This document shows, piece by piece, positions 52,702 to 60,740 of a stretch of DNA of 64,000 nucleotides (position 1 is its first letter; every line of letters begins with the position of its first letter). The notes below the pieces were generated by a model. That model saw nothing but the letters and a program-made list of their open reading frames with translations. It had not been told where the DNA came from and ran no database searches. Source of the stretch: Salinimonas chungwhensis DSM 16280 (GTDB lineage: Bacteria > Pseudomonadota > Gammaproteobacteria > Enterobacterales > Alteromonadaceae); NCBI RefSeq assembly GCF_000378185.1, contig NZ_KB899385.1:81077-145076 (forward strand). Direction: 5' to 3'. The translations under genes were made by a program, and so were the position numbers.

Positions 52702-53223
52702 ATGCCAAAAAGTCTTTCGCTCTTATCCCTCACAATCGGTTGCCTGTTCGCGCTATCTGGCTGTGCAAGTACTAACGAGATTGAGTTGGGAAACAAAAAA
52801 TACACCCCCGACGCCGATGGAACTGTTGTGATGACGCAAGAAGAAATAGCGGCCATTACAAAATCAGAGGAAGCTAAATTTGTTCGAGGCCAGTTTCCCA
52901 ATGTAAAGCTCACTGAAGCTGAATACGAACTGGTGAAAACTAATGATGAAGCGTTGTTTAGCTTGGTAGGAGAGGCTAACTCTGATGAAGCGGTATCAAC
53001 ATTTATAAGACGTGGTTCATTGGAAGATAACCTCAGTAGGATCGTGAAAGAAAATCGATGGGAAGCTCTATACTTTGATGGGCCTGACTACTTTGTTAAA
53101 GATATTAAGGTTCTTGAGGAGGAAAATGTCACTGGTGCAATCATGAGCCTGGCGTCTGATTATCCGGTTTACACCTGCTTTGATGAAAAAGAAAAGGTCG
53201 TGACAGTTATCAAGGAACGATAA
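52702..53223 (+). CDS. TcpQ/DotD-like lipoprotein
   Basis: 173 residues with a lipoprotein signal (ALSGC, Cys near 21). The C-terminal part (GSLEDNLSRIVKENRWEALYF...AIMSLASDYPVYTCF...VVTVIK) follows the TcpQ/secretin N0-like pattern of proteins that work with secretins in pili and type IVB secretion. It is far from the pilus operon, so it may belong to another secretin system outside the window. A weak, two-mismatch version of the ATAAATCGGG motif lies about 70 bp upstream. Confidence 0.55.
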   Translation: MPKSLSLLSLTIGCLFALSGCASTNEIELGNKKYTPDADGTVVMTQEEIAAITKSEEAKFVRGQFPNVKLTEAEYELVKTNDEALFSLVGEANSDEAVSTFIRRGSLEDNLSRIVKENRWEALYFDGPDYFVKDIKVLEEENVTGAIMSLASDYPVYTCFDEKEKVVTVIKER

Positions 53224-53236
53224 AGGAAGATGTGAG

Positions 53237-54460
53237 ATGAAGATTGTTGAGAAGTACCTTGAAGGCGATGAGATACGCGTATGTAGAACGCTAAGTGACC
53301 ATGAGGCAAAGACTCTGCTTGGCAGTGACCAGGCTTCTCAGCAATTACTTGCTTCTGTATATGGTAGATGGATCTATTGTGACTGTTGCACCCCCACGAC
53401 AATCAAACGTTTTACTGAAACCAATACTTACTTTCTTGCCACTATGTCCGGACGCGCAAACCATAAGAATTCCTGTCCGCTATACCGTCTGGAACAGGGT
53501 GGGGCCGGTGAAGGACACCTACCTGAAAAGGTAGGCACGCGCTTTTCGTTCAGTGCTTATGCAGCAGAAGAGGGGAATGCTAAGCAATCGGTCGTTGAAA
53601 ACCCAACAGGGCAGGTCATAGGCCGCGCAGATAAGCTCTATTCGCTCATGGCGTCACTGTTGACCGATGCCGGCACCAATACTATTTCCTACCTTGAAGC
53701 CCCCACGTTTGATACCCAGTCCAGGAAAATTCGGGCGGCCGCGAAGAAATACAGTATTGGGGGCAAGTCTTTGCTCGAATACATGTATTTTGGGTTCGGC
53801 AGTATAAAAAAGGCCATTGAAAAAATGCAGTCAAACGAGCGATTGTGGGTAGGTAAGAACAAACCTCAGTCGCTGGTAATCGCCCAGGTCGAGTCAGTTA
53901 AAATCGAAAATGGTGAAACGACCGTCAAGGTTAAAGATGATTGGGAAGTGACCTTGCCTGCAGATGCCAAAGTGACACGTCTCAATGGTGCATTTTCTTT
54001 GGCCAAAGGACCGTTGATGGTGGCAATGATTATCGCCGACCGGTCAACCAATGATGCAATGATATATGGTGTAACCCGGTGCTTTATCTCTCCTATCGTC
54101 AATACACATGGTTTCATGCTGGTGGATAGCGATCTTGAACGCACCTTCGCCAGAGTAGCCACCCGGGTGATTATTGAAATGGAAGGGGGAGGGCGTATCT
54201 TAAAACCGCTTATACCGGTTCAGGTCGATGGCAAACCTGTCCTCGTCGATTTTGTCATCCAAAAAGATAAACAACACATCGCGGTTGAAGTGATGGGGAA
54301 ATGGGATGATCCACTCTATCGTGCCAGAAAAGAAACGATGCTTCCGCTTATGGAGAAGGTCTATGACCAGGTGATGAGTGTGTGCATGGATACCTCCAAC
54401 TCAAGAAATGACTTTTTTGAAGAGTCATACCAGTTAGTAAAGTCACTATTAAATGATTAA
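53237..54460 (+). CDS. DUF1173-like plasmid protein
   Basis: 407 residues. The pattern of a Cys-x-Cys pair (YCDCC), a Tyr-Phe-Leu-Ala stretch, Met-Ser-Gly, then HKNSCPLY near the N-terminus is that of DUF1173 proteins, common on plasmids and integrative elements; the cysteines and His may bind zinc. The C-terminal segment VLVDFVIQKDKQHIAVEVMG has a nuclease-fold look (Asp, then Glu) but lacks the final Lys of PD-(D/E)XK. Function unknown. It follows the TcpQ/DotD-like lipoprotein by 13 bp. Confidence 0.65.
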   Translation: MKIVEKYLEGDEIRVCRTLSDHEAKTLLGSDQASQQLLASVYGRWIYCDCCTPTTIKRFTETNTYFLATMSGRANHKNSCPLYRLEQGGAGEGHLPEKVGTRFSFSAYAAEEGNAKQSVVENPTGQVIGRADKLYSLMASLLTDAGTNTISYLEAPTFDTQSRKIRAAAKKYSIGGKSLLEYMYFGFGSIKKAIEKMQSNERLWVGKNKPQSLVIAQVESVKIENGETTVKVKDDWEVTLPADAKVTRLNGAFSLAKGPLMVAMIIADRSTNDAMIYGVTRCFISPIVNTHGFMLVDSDLERTFARVATRVIIEMEGGGRILKPLIPVQVDGKPVLVDFVIQKDKQHIAVEVMGKWDDPLYRARKETMLPLMEKVYDQVMSVCMDTSNSRNDFFEESYQLVKSLLND

Positions 54461-54485
54461 GTCCATTTTGTACAAGGCAAGTAGC

Positions 54486-55055
54486 ATGAGTCGAATCAAA
54501 CGCATTACCCCTTTTATGATTATATTCGTTTCACTGTCGAGCGCTTTAGTGTTGATGGGCAAGCAAAGTGAAAAGTATGCCAGTAATACAATGATATCTA
54601 CGGGCAAAGCAATAACTCAAAAATTTTCCCGACTGCATCAATCTTTTGGGTCTGTACCGCATTTTTATAAAGCTTTAGAGCAAGCTGTGGTCAAAGACGG
54701 CTATACAGTCACAGACCTGTTGATATTGGACGAAATGGCGGTTAGAAATGAAATGGCACAGGAATATGCTTCAAGCACCCCCTCGTTAGAAAATCTGGAA
54801 TCGATGATGCATGTTCACAAACATGACGCCGGCATGAGCTATGTTGTTGGCGGTTATCCTCTTTTAGGCATAGAAGCAATAGAAGGCAGCGAGAACATAG
54901 CGATATTCTTCGGTCCAGTGCGAAAGAGCGTGGTGAAGAGACTTGAGCAACAGCTTGACGGCGATGCAGTCGATAACAAAGACAGTACGGGCCAGCTTCG
55001 CTATAACCGCCATGACACGATGAACGGTCAATATATCGTTGGCATGTATTTATAA
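54486..55055 (+). CDS. membrane-anchored hypothetical protein
   Basis: 189 residues from the ATG at 54486 (MSRIKRITPF...), preferred over 54453 because AAGGCAAG precedes it. One N-terminal membrane segment (about 8-25), then a periplasmic domain. No recognised family. In line with the 53237 and 55074 genes as a probable operon. Confidence 0.55.
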   Translation: MSRIKRITPFMIIFVSLSSALVLMGKQSEKYASNTMISTGKAITQKFSRLHQSFGSVPHFYKALEQAVVKDGYTVTDLLILDEMAVRNEMAQEYASSTPSLENLESMMHVHKHDAGMSYVVGGYPLLGIEAIEGSENIAIFFGPVRKSVVKRLEQQLDGDAVDNKDSTGQLRYNRHDTMNGQYIVGMYL

Positions 55056-55073
55056 ACAATTATTGGTGCAAAA

Positions 55074-55712
55074 GTGAAAAGAACCCAGGCCCCTATCGTT
55101 GAGATATTTGAAGTCATTGATAACGCGTACTTAAGTGGTTTGGTGAATGGCTCGTCACAGCCTACTGCAGACGTCAGGAAGCGGCTGGCCGCTAATCGTA
55201 AGTCGATGTCTCAGGAATGCGCCACTTTCTTTAGTGAATTGGGGGTGAAGAAAAAAGGCTTTGCGCTGGCGCTTAAGCAGTGGCTCCTACAATATCAGGA
55301 ACGTCAGTCATTCATACAACAACATGAAGGAAAGGCTGATGATGCGTGGTTAGCGTCCTTTGGGCAGAAATGGCACGCTCAGGGCGGTGTTTTTTACTTT
55401 CAGCATGAAGGTGAAAAAACATTCGAAGGTGATGAGGTGCGCCGGGCCCATCAAGTGGGGGTGGTTAGTGTCAGGCAAATAGCAAAAGCTGAGTTAGATT
55501 GTCATTCTTTGGAAGTGCTGGTGGCGAATAAGTCACAGCTAAACGCTGTGCTCAAGCTTCTGGATAAGTGTGCACTGCCTGTGGTATCGGTTAACGCCGG
55601 CGAAGAAAAATCTATAATCAATATCGTCATCAGCTCACCAACCCAATCTGAGTTCAATCAGATTATCAAACAGACACAATTACCTGTATTTGGGCGTTTA
55701 CTTCTCGCGTAA
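55074..55712 (+). CDS. hypothetical protein
   Basis: 212 residues with a GTG start and poor ribosome site. Helical N-terminal half and beta-rich C-terminal half. No signal peptide or known motif. It follows the membrane-anchored gene by 18 bp. Confidence 0.5.
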   Translation: MKRTQAPIVEIFEVIDNAYLSGLVNGSSQPTADVRKRLAANRKSMSQECATFFSELGVKKKGFALALKQWLLQYQERQSFIQQHEGKADDAWLASFGQKWHAQGGVFYFQHEGEKTFEGDEVRRAHQVGVVSVRQIAKAELDCHSLEVLVANKSQLNAVLKLLDKCALPVVSVNAGEEKSIINIVISSPTQSEFNQIIKQTQLPVFGRLLLA

Positions 55713-55837
55713 TTTGAATAAGCAAAACGCTGGTTTTTTAGAGCATAAAAAATTGCGCCACTTGATTCCTGTCTAATATTCCGGAACTGCCCGATGATTG
55801 CACATGAAGTTCATTTGCAAATAACGAGGAGAATACT

Positions 55838-55993
55838 TTGACTTCAAAAGTAAGTAAAAAAACAACAACACCAATGACACCACAAGCGGCGCAACGCATT
55901 CAAAGTGCGACGGCAAAAGCCAATGGTGGGAATGTGCCGAAAGGCAGCTTCGCGGCACGAGCAACCAGCAGCGCCGCCAAAAACAGCAATTAA
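55838..55993 (+). CDS. small SMP-like protein
   Basis: 51 residues with a TTG start and a strong ribosome site (CGAGGAGAA). The protein is Ala/Ser/Lys/Thr-rich and contains MTPQAAQRIQSATAKANGG and SFAARATSSAAKN, the pattern of small seed-maturation-protein-like genes seen across proteobacterial chromosomes and plasmids. Its function is not known. It is too short for usual gene calls and is partly hidden by a longer overlapping frame in another register. Confidence 0.7.
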   Translation: MTSKVSKKTTTPMTPQAAQRIQSATAKANGGNVPKGSFAARATSSAAKNSN

Positions 55994-56045
55994 TGGTGAG
56001 GGGCAAAGCCCCTCTTTTCAACAAAGGACGTTGGAGGTTTATAAA

Positions 56046-57398
56046 ATGGTGACTATCAATGAGTCTTACCCAAACATTGGATATGTATTAAATCGCCTGG
56101 CTGATATTGCCGACACTAAGTCAATGGCCGTCAATGGAGCAAGTCGATTTCGTAAGGAAGAAGACTTTGACTCCAGAAAGTCTTTAGATCCGGCCCTCAT
56201 TGATAAGTCAATTCGGCACTTATTTTATGAGCCAATCTCCAAGGTAGTCACAGAAAGTTTCGCGCATTTTTTCTGTAGCTGCATTTCTTTAGGCTTAAGC
56301 AACTACAATGAAATCATGAAACGCGTGCCAATGGAAGGAGTAGCACAAGACAAGGTGGTCTATATGCTAAATAAACACCTGGTTGTCGAAACACTTGCGA
56401 GTATTATTTGCGAGGTTGGTACTACACAAATGCAGACACGCGATGTGCCAGATTTTTATTGCGCAAGAAACCCAGTTAAAGCGGTAATTGAATTTTACAA
56501 CGATAATCATACGTTGCCTGAACATGATTTAAAGCGGTACTTTAAAGATACGGACAGAACAGTCAGAAAATGGCGCAGTGGTGATGAGCTTCCGAATATA
56601 GGCAATTTGACCTTGCTGGGTCAGTGGGCATCACTATCACATCCTGCTGCATCCAATGATGATAGGGAAACTTTATTCCTCGCAAGATATATCGATTCAT
56701 TCCACAGAAAAACCAATTATGAGTTTGTAGACCGTTTAAATGACGCTGTGGTATGGAGATTGGAACATAGCGGACACCCCCAGTTTGACTTTGGAAAGAC
56801 ATTTTATAATTTTTATATCAATGAAATTAGGTCTGCTAACCTTCGCAGTCTATCTGCTGAAGGTCATGAGATACATCAGCTGTTAAAACGTTCCACAATC
56901 AAACCGCATGGCAGCCTTACTGAGTATTCGACACGCTTAGCGGCATTGAAAGACTCTACCGAAGAGCACAATTTAAGCTCTGAGCTGCGCTATCACGAAG
57001 AATGGTTGCAGGGCCGAATTCTGATACTTAGCGGTAAAATTGATGCCGCGCTTGAGCAATATGTGAAAGCTGTTGAATCATCACTCTATAAATCAGGTAT
57101 GAACATTCGCTTTTTGTTAAAAGAAGCCTTGGCCGTAGCTGCAATTCAGCGTAAACCACACAAGCCAACCATGAAACGACTAAAAAGCAGAGCAATAACA
57201 TTTTATCCAAAAATTATTGAGCCCCACCTTCGGGGGGAGCCTGTGACAATTACAAAGGAAGATTTAGATGAATGGCGGTTTTGGTTTGTGTTGCATTTCC
57301 CGCAATGTGGTTGGTTTGAAGAGGGGAGAGAGGCACTTATGGTGCATTTGCAACAGGTCGGGTGGGCAGAATTATCAAACAAGGGTGTGCCGCACTGA
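56046..57398 (+). CDS. hypothetical protein with possible DNA-binding segment
   Basis: 450 residues from the ATG at 56046 (MVTINESYPN...). A longer frame starts 47 codons upstream but overlaps the SMP-like gene, while GGAGGTTTATAAA directly before 56046 fixes the start. A stretch near residues 150-195 (HDLKRYFKDTDRTVRKWRSGDELPNIGNL) reads as a helix-turn-helix-like element. Mostly helical C-terminal half. No recognised family. Confidence 0.6.
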   Translation: MVTINESYPNIGYVLNRLADIADTKSMAVNGASRFRKEEDFDSRKSLDPALIDKSIRHLFYEPISKVVTESFAHFFCSCISLGLSNYNEIMKRVPMEGVAQDKVVYMLNKHLVVETLASIICEVGTTQMQTRDVPDFYCARNPVKAVIEFYNDNHTLPEHDLKRYFKDTDRTVRKWRSGDELPNIGNLTLLGQWASLSHPAASNDDRETLFLARYIDSFHRKTNYEFVDRLNDAVVWRLEHSGHPQFDFGKTFYNFYINEIRSANLRSLSAEGHEIHQLLKRSTIKPHGSLTEYSTRLAALKDSTEEHNLSSELRYHEEWLQGRILILSGKIDAALEQYVKAVESSLYKSGMNIRFLLKEALAVAAIQRKPHKPTMKRLKSRAITFYPKIIEPHLRGEPVTITKEDLDEWRFWFVLHFPQCGWFEEGREALMVHLQQVGWAELSNKGVPH

Positions 57399-57489
57399 TT
57401 GGGTTTCTATTCGGGGTGATACACTTGAATAAGTGTCGCATCACCACTTGTGAATTGTGAGGCATCCACCATACTTTCAGGATCTGAAT

Positions 57490-57570
57490 ATGCTGAAGTT
57501 AGAAAATGCGCCAAGTAAAACGGGCGAGCCATCCGGCAAGGGTAGGGGAAATAACCCGCCTAATAAGTAA
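57490..57570 (+). CDS. very small hypothetical protein
   Basis: 26 residues (starts MLKLENAPSK, Gly/Pro/Asn-rich). CAGGATC precedes the ATG and a hairpin follows the stop, so a small translated gene is likely. An upstream hairpin at about 57416-57446 separates it from the 56046-57398 gene. Function unknown. Confidence 0.45.
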   Translation: MLKLENAPSKTGEPSGKGRGNNPPNK

Positions 57571-57588
57571 ACACTTCGCTTAAGTTAA

Positions 57589-57625
57589 GAAAAGAATACT
57601 TGCTATCTCAGTGCGTATTCTTTTC
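57589..57625 (+). terminator. probable terminator hairpin
   Basis: GAAAAGAATAC pairs with GTATTCTTTTC over 11 bp around a 15-base loop. It is A/T-rich and lies between convergent genes ending at 57570 and 57656, so it may serve both. Confidence 0.55.
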
Positions 57626-57655
57626 TTCGTTTATTTACACAGAGTATCAAGAGAG

Positions 57656-58285
57656 CTACTCGCAGTAGGCTGGCGTGCTCGCATTCTCTGCGTAGCTAGG
57701 CAAAACTGTTTGAATCACCTCGCTACGAACAACACACATGCGTTTCTCTAAATTTGAGAGGTTTGCATCAAGTAATAAGACTTTTTCGTCTGCGCTTAGC
57801 TGGGTGTCCAGGAAGAGTGTATAAGCGTGTTTAGCTGCAGATGCATAATAGCTAAGCGCATTGTTAAGCGCGGCGTCCTGGGCTGAGGACAACGTGCTAT
57901 TCAAATCTACCTTGAACTGCCCATTCTCTGACACGACCACTGTGTAAAGTGGAACCTGCGCGCTTTGGCCATCTCTGAATAACATTAATGTTGTCTTGAT
58001 ATAGTAAGTGCCATTACTCTGCTCAGACTTACCCAATATGGCCCTGTCTTGCTTACTATAACCCGGTATCAGAGTTTCGCTCTGGCTATCTCCGCTTAAA
58101 TACTTGCCAGCGCTTTTATCATTTTCATTAAGTGCAGTAATCCAAAAGTCATTGGCCACTGCAGTCGGCTCGTTGGGCGTATAAAGCAGGTCGCCACGCT
58201 CAATTATAGCATCACCGAAAAGAAACCATGTCGCTCCCACCGCGGCAGCCACAATTACAAGCCCGTACATCACAAATTTATTCAT
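57656..58285 (-). CDS. membrane-anchored hypothetical protein
   Basis: 209 residues from the ATG at 58285 (MNKFVMYG...), chosen because AGGAT lies just before it; a start eight codons upstream is possible. One N-terminal membrane segment (about 5-25), then a periplasmic domain with two cysteines near the C-terminus (MCVV and AYCE). The layout recalls VirB8-like single-span proteins but no motif confirms this. ATAAATCGGG lies 75 bp upstream. Confidence 0.6.
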   Translation of the reverse strand: MNKFVMYGLVIVAAAVGATWFLFGDAIIERGDLLYTPNEPTAVANDFWITALNENDKSAGKYLSGDSQSETLIPGYSKQDRAILGKSEQSNGTYYIKTTLMLFRDGQSAQVPLYTVVVSENGQFKVDLNSTLSSAQDAALNNALSYYASAAKHAYTLFLDTQLSADEKVLLLDANLSNLEKRMCVVRSEVIQTVLPSYAENASTPAYCE

Positions 58286-58360
58286 AATATCCTGAATGTT
58301 CACCAGCAAATTTTAGTGAAATGAATACTAAGGTTTCTGCATTAGCACAGGTACGAGAAT

Positions 58361-58370
58361 CCCGATTTAT
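58361..58370 (-). promoter_or_regulatory. ATAAATCGGG motif, copy 6 (toward the 57656-58285 gene)
   Basis: Perfect 10-mer on the minus strand in GTTTGATAAATCGGGATTC, 75 bp before the chosen start, in the divergent region with the broken gene at 58507. Confidence 0.6.
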
Positions 58371-58506
58371 CAAACTTATTCTGTGGCAACTCAGCATCAC
58401 GATTCGATAGGCTTACTTGCTGTATTGCCAACAAAACTTTTAAGTCTACCTTAAGAGGCAGTTGGGCATGAGACAAGCTAACAATTTAAATATAAAAGGT
58501 CGTGAT

Positions 58507-58818
58507 ATGAAGAAAACAATGATACTCATTGCAATGTTGGGATTATCAGGTGCAGCACATGCTGGTTCGCAATTGCTATCCTCAGACGTAAATGAAATTG
58601 CGTAAGTGTCTGAAGTGCCCGGTACCAGCACACAAAGTACAGTAAAATCCGGCACTGAATATTACCAGCGCGAAGATGGGACATGTTTTCAGGTAAATTA
58701 TAGCATCGACAGTATCAAACAAGTGACCAGGGCCCCGGGTACGGTGGGATTACCTAACACCTCGGCACTGACGAAAGACATCGATTGTAATGCTGCTGTA
58801 GATTATCAGGGGGGATGA
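58507..58818 (+). pseudogene. small exported protein gene interrupted by one in-frame stop
   Basis: The ATG at 58507 starts a signal peptide (MKKTMILIAMLGLSGAAHAG) and 32 codons, then TAA at 58603-58605. The same frame continues without another stop to TGA at 58816-58818, coding SEVPGTSTQSTVKSG... with two cysteines. A single CAA-to-TAA change would explain this. The ribosome site (AAAGGT) belongs to the first ATG; the GTG after the stop has none. It may be a true nonsense mutation, an assembly error or readthrough. The intact product would be a 102-residue periplasmic protein of unknown function. Confidence 0.7.
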
Positions 58819-58894
58819 TGAGTTCAGATATCCTCCAAAGTCTTCCCCCTTAATAGTTATATGCCTATTTCTCCGCGTTATGCTGTGGAAGCCA

Positions 58895-59086
58895 ATGAAA
58901 GAGAAACGGATAGACTCGCCGAATACGTTAAAATTTGCCCTCATCTTGCTCTCTGCCGCTCTGATTATGCTAGCGGTGTTCTCACCGGAAGGTGAAAAGG
59001 CCCAAATGGCTATATTCTTGTTAGCCGGCACGGTGCTTGGCTACGGCTTTGGTAAACCAGAATGTGAAGGAAAATCAAATGGGTGA
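58895..59086 (+). CDS. small inner-membrane protein
   Basis: 63 residues from the ATG at 58895 (GGAAG upstream). Two hydrophobic segments (about 13-28 and 38-52) linked by SPEGEKAQ. Overlaps the next gene by eight bases. Unknown function. Confidence 0.5.
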   Translation: MKEKRIDSPNTLKFALILLSAALIMLAVFSPEGEKAQMAIFLLAGTVLGYGFGKPECEGKSNG

Positions 59087-59222
59087 AAAAAGCAAACAGC
59101 GCCAACTGCTTTACCAGCAGGCAAGCTTGATTCTTCGAAACAACGGCCTTTCAGACGAACAGGTACAAAGTATCTCTAAAGACCTGGCTGACGTGATGCT
59201 CCCGGGCAGGCAAAATGGATAA
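59079..59222 (+). CDS. small hypothetical protein
   Basis: 47 residues from the ATG at 59079, supported by GAAGGAAAA upstream; longer frames exist but lack a site. Helical, with NGLSDEQVQSISKDLADVM. Overlaps both neighbours, so translation is coupled across the cluster 58895-59825. Confidence 0.5.
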   Translation: MGEKSKQRQLLYQQASLILRNNGLSDEQVQSISKDLADVMLPGRQNG

Positions 59223-59493
59223 GTTTAATAGTAGTGGGACCGCAATCGTTTTGGGTATCGCCTTCATTTCAGCGTCATTAGCTACGCTTTATCTGGATGG
59301 TAGCGCCCCTTTCTGGTTTGTTTTGCTTTGTGGGTGTGGTGGAACTTTTCTGATCATCTATTCAACCTTCCTGCGGCATTTTATCGTCAAAGGACTAAAA
59401 AAATGGGACCTGACTCAGAAAAAACCAAACACGCATATAAATTCCGGTTCGGGCCGATTCAGCTATAAAGTGAGGTGCTTATGGACAGATTAA
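59215..59493 (+). CDS. small membrane protein
   Basis: 92 residues with two membrane segments (about 9-28 and 31-50) and a basic C-terminal tail. Overlaps the genes on both sides. No recognised family. Confidence 0.5.
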   Translation: MDKFNSSGTAIVLGIAFISASLATLYLDGSAPFWFVLLCGCGGTFLIIYSTFLRHFIVKGLKKWDLTQKKPNTHINSGSGRFSYKVRCLWTD

Positions 59494-59825
59494 AAAGAGA
59501 TAGTCTGCCACTTGAAGAAGTGAAGGCCAGGCTACATGGTGTCATCAGCGACGATTACGAATGGCCTGAAGAACCAGCTGGCTGGTGGCTTGAATTTATT
59601 GCTTATCCGGATGGTGGGGTTGTAATGGATTTATTGCATCCGGTTTCTGCTATTTGGTGGTCTGATGATAATAATTTTCTTCCTCAGCCATTTTGCACCA
59701 ATGGAAGTGAAATTAATGCCTCAATACTGGCACAAGCCGGCGTGCCTTTCATGGGGACTTTCGGCGATGCCGAAGTAAGCCAAAAGCCAGCCGAACACCA
59801 TCTTTCAGTGGTAAAAAAAAGATAG
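59481..59825 (+). CDS. hypothetical protein
   Basis: 114 residues from the ATG at 59481 (GTGAGGTG upstream). Tryptophan-rich (EWPEEPAGWWLEF, IWWSDD), soluble. Last of four overlapping small genes. The cassette array begins after it. Confidence 0.5.
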   Translation: MDRLKRDSLPLEEVKARLHGVISDDYEWPEEPAGWWLEFIAYPDGGVVMDLLHPVSAIWWSDDNNFLPQPFCTNGSEINASILAQAGVPFMGTFGDAEVSQKPAEHHLSVVKKR

Positions 59826-59988
59826 TCATGTACCAACCATCGCCAATGAGTTTAAGCTGAATTATGCATAATTTTATCTTACACCTTTCATTATCGCTCT
59901 CAACCAAATCTGATCATCTTCTCGGGCAAAAGCTGCAGATAGCATCTATTTCTTTGAACGGCAGCTGTGTACGTGAAGCAGACTGACC

Positions 59989-60062
59989 TTTCCCACGAAA
60001 ACACAAAATATGGTTTTTCAGCGGAAACGAATGTTACTATGAATTCTCATTAATAAGCTGTT
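59989..60062 (+). repeat. cassette-boundary repeat, copy A
   Basis: About 74 bp, roughly three quarters identical to 62057-62129, and ending in the same TAATAAGCTGTT. Each copy lies just before a cassette gene. The likeness extends weakly upstream (GTACGNGAAGC). The gap 59826-60088 holds nothing else identifiable. Confidence 0.65.
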
Positions 60063-60088
60063 ATTTGATCAGGATAGTTTGAAGAAAA

Positions 60089-60703
60089 ATGGATACGAGA
60101 GACATAGTAATGATACTAGCCGTTATTGCCGGACCAATATTGGCAGTTCAAGCTCAGAAATATCTTGAGTCGATTAAGGAATCGAAAAAAAGAAAGCTTC
60201 GGATTTTTCATACTCTGATGTCAACACGCGCTACAAGATTAGCGCAAGATCACGTTGCGGCACTTAATATGATTGATATTGAGTTTTATGGTAAAAATCG
60301 ATTAGGCAAGAGGCATCAATCAAGTGGTGAGAAAAAGATAACTAATGCGTGGAAGGTTTATAACGATCACCTTAATAATCAAGCATCAGAAAATAGAATT
60401 GATGCTTGGGCAGATAAAAGCGATGAACTATTTACTTCTTTGCTTTACTCCATGGCTCAACATCTTGGATATGAGTTTGATGAAGTTCAATTAAAAAGGG
60501 ATTGCTACCGTCCTATAGCACATGGGGATATCGAAAATGAGCAGCATAAACTGAGGCAGGGGTTAGTTGCAGTATTAGATGGCGAAAAGTCAATCCCTAT
60601 GGCTGTCACATATTTGCCGCCATATCAACCAATAGATCCAGTTCAACCAGAAGAATCACATAACAAATCAATGCAGTCGAATTCTGAAGCTTCGGCTGAT
60701 TGA
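60089..60703 (+). CDS. cassette gene 1, DUF6680-like membrane-anchored protein
   Basis: 204 residues. One N-terminal membrane segment (MDTRDIVMILAVIAGPILAVQAQKY) followed by a basic region, then a soluble helical domain; this start is characteristic of DUF6680-type proteins as I recall them. GAAGAAAA precedes the ATG. The last 15 codons run through the attC-like site, as in compact cassettes. Function unknown. Confidence 0.6.
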   Translation: MDTRDIVMILAVIAGPILAVQAQKYLESIKESKKRKLRIFHTLMSTRATRLAQDHVAALNMIDIEFYGKNRLGKRHQSSGEKKITNAWKVYNDHLNNQASENRIDAWADKSDELFTSLLYSMAQHLGYEFDEVQLKRDCYRPIAHGDIENEQHKLRQGLVAVLDGEKSIPMAVTYLPPYQPIDPVQPEESHNKSMQSNSEASAD

Positions 60704-60713
60704 TGCGTTAGGC
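60658..60713 (+). other. attC-like site 1
   Basis: From ACATAAC to GTTAGGC (the GTTRRRY core). Between them ATCAATGCAGTCGAA pairs with TTCGGCTGATTGAT, leaving one unpaired base, the extrahelical base expected in an attC hairpin. Short type (56 bp). Confidence 0.7.
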
Positions 60714-60740
60714 GGCTACTCATTTTTAGCATGGTGTGAA

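Noticed and set aside
55905..56045. 47-codon N-terminal extension of the 56046-57398 protein
   Set aside because: It overlaps the SMP-like gene in another frame, and the internal ATG has a strong ribosome site.
57416..57446. Hairpin with GGTGAT/ATCACC arms after the 56046-57398 gene
   Set aside because: No T-run follows, and the arms are interrupted; it may be structural but is not a supported terminator.
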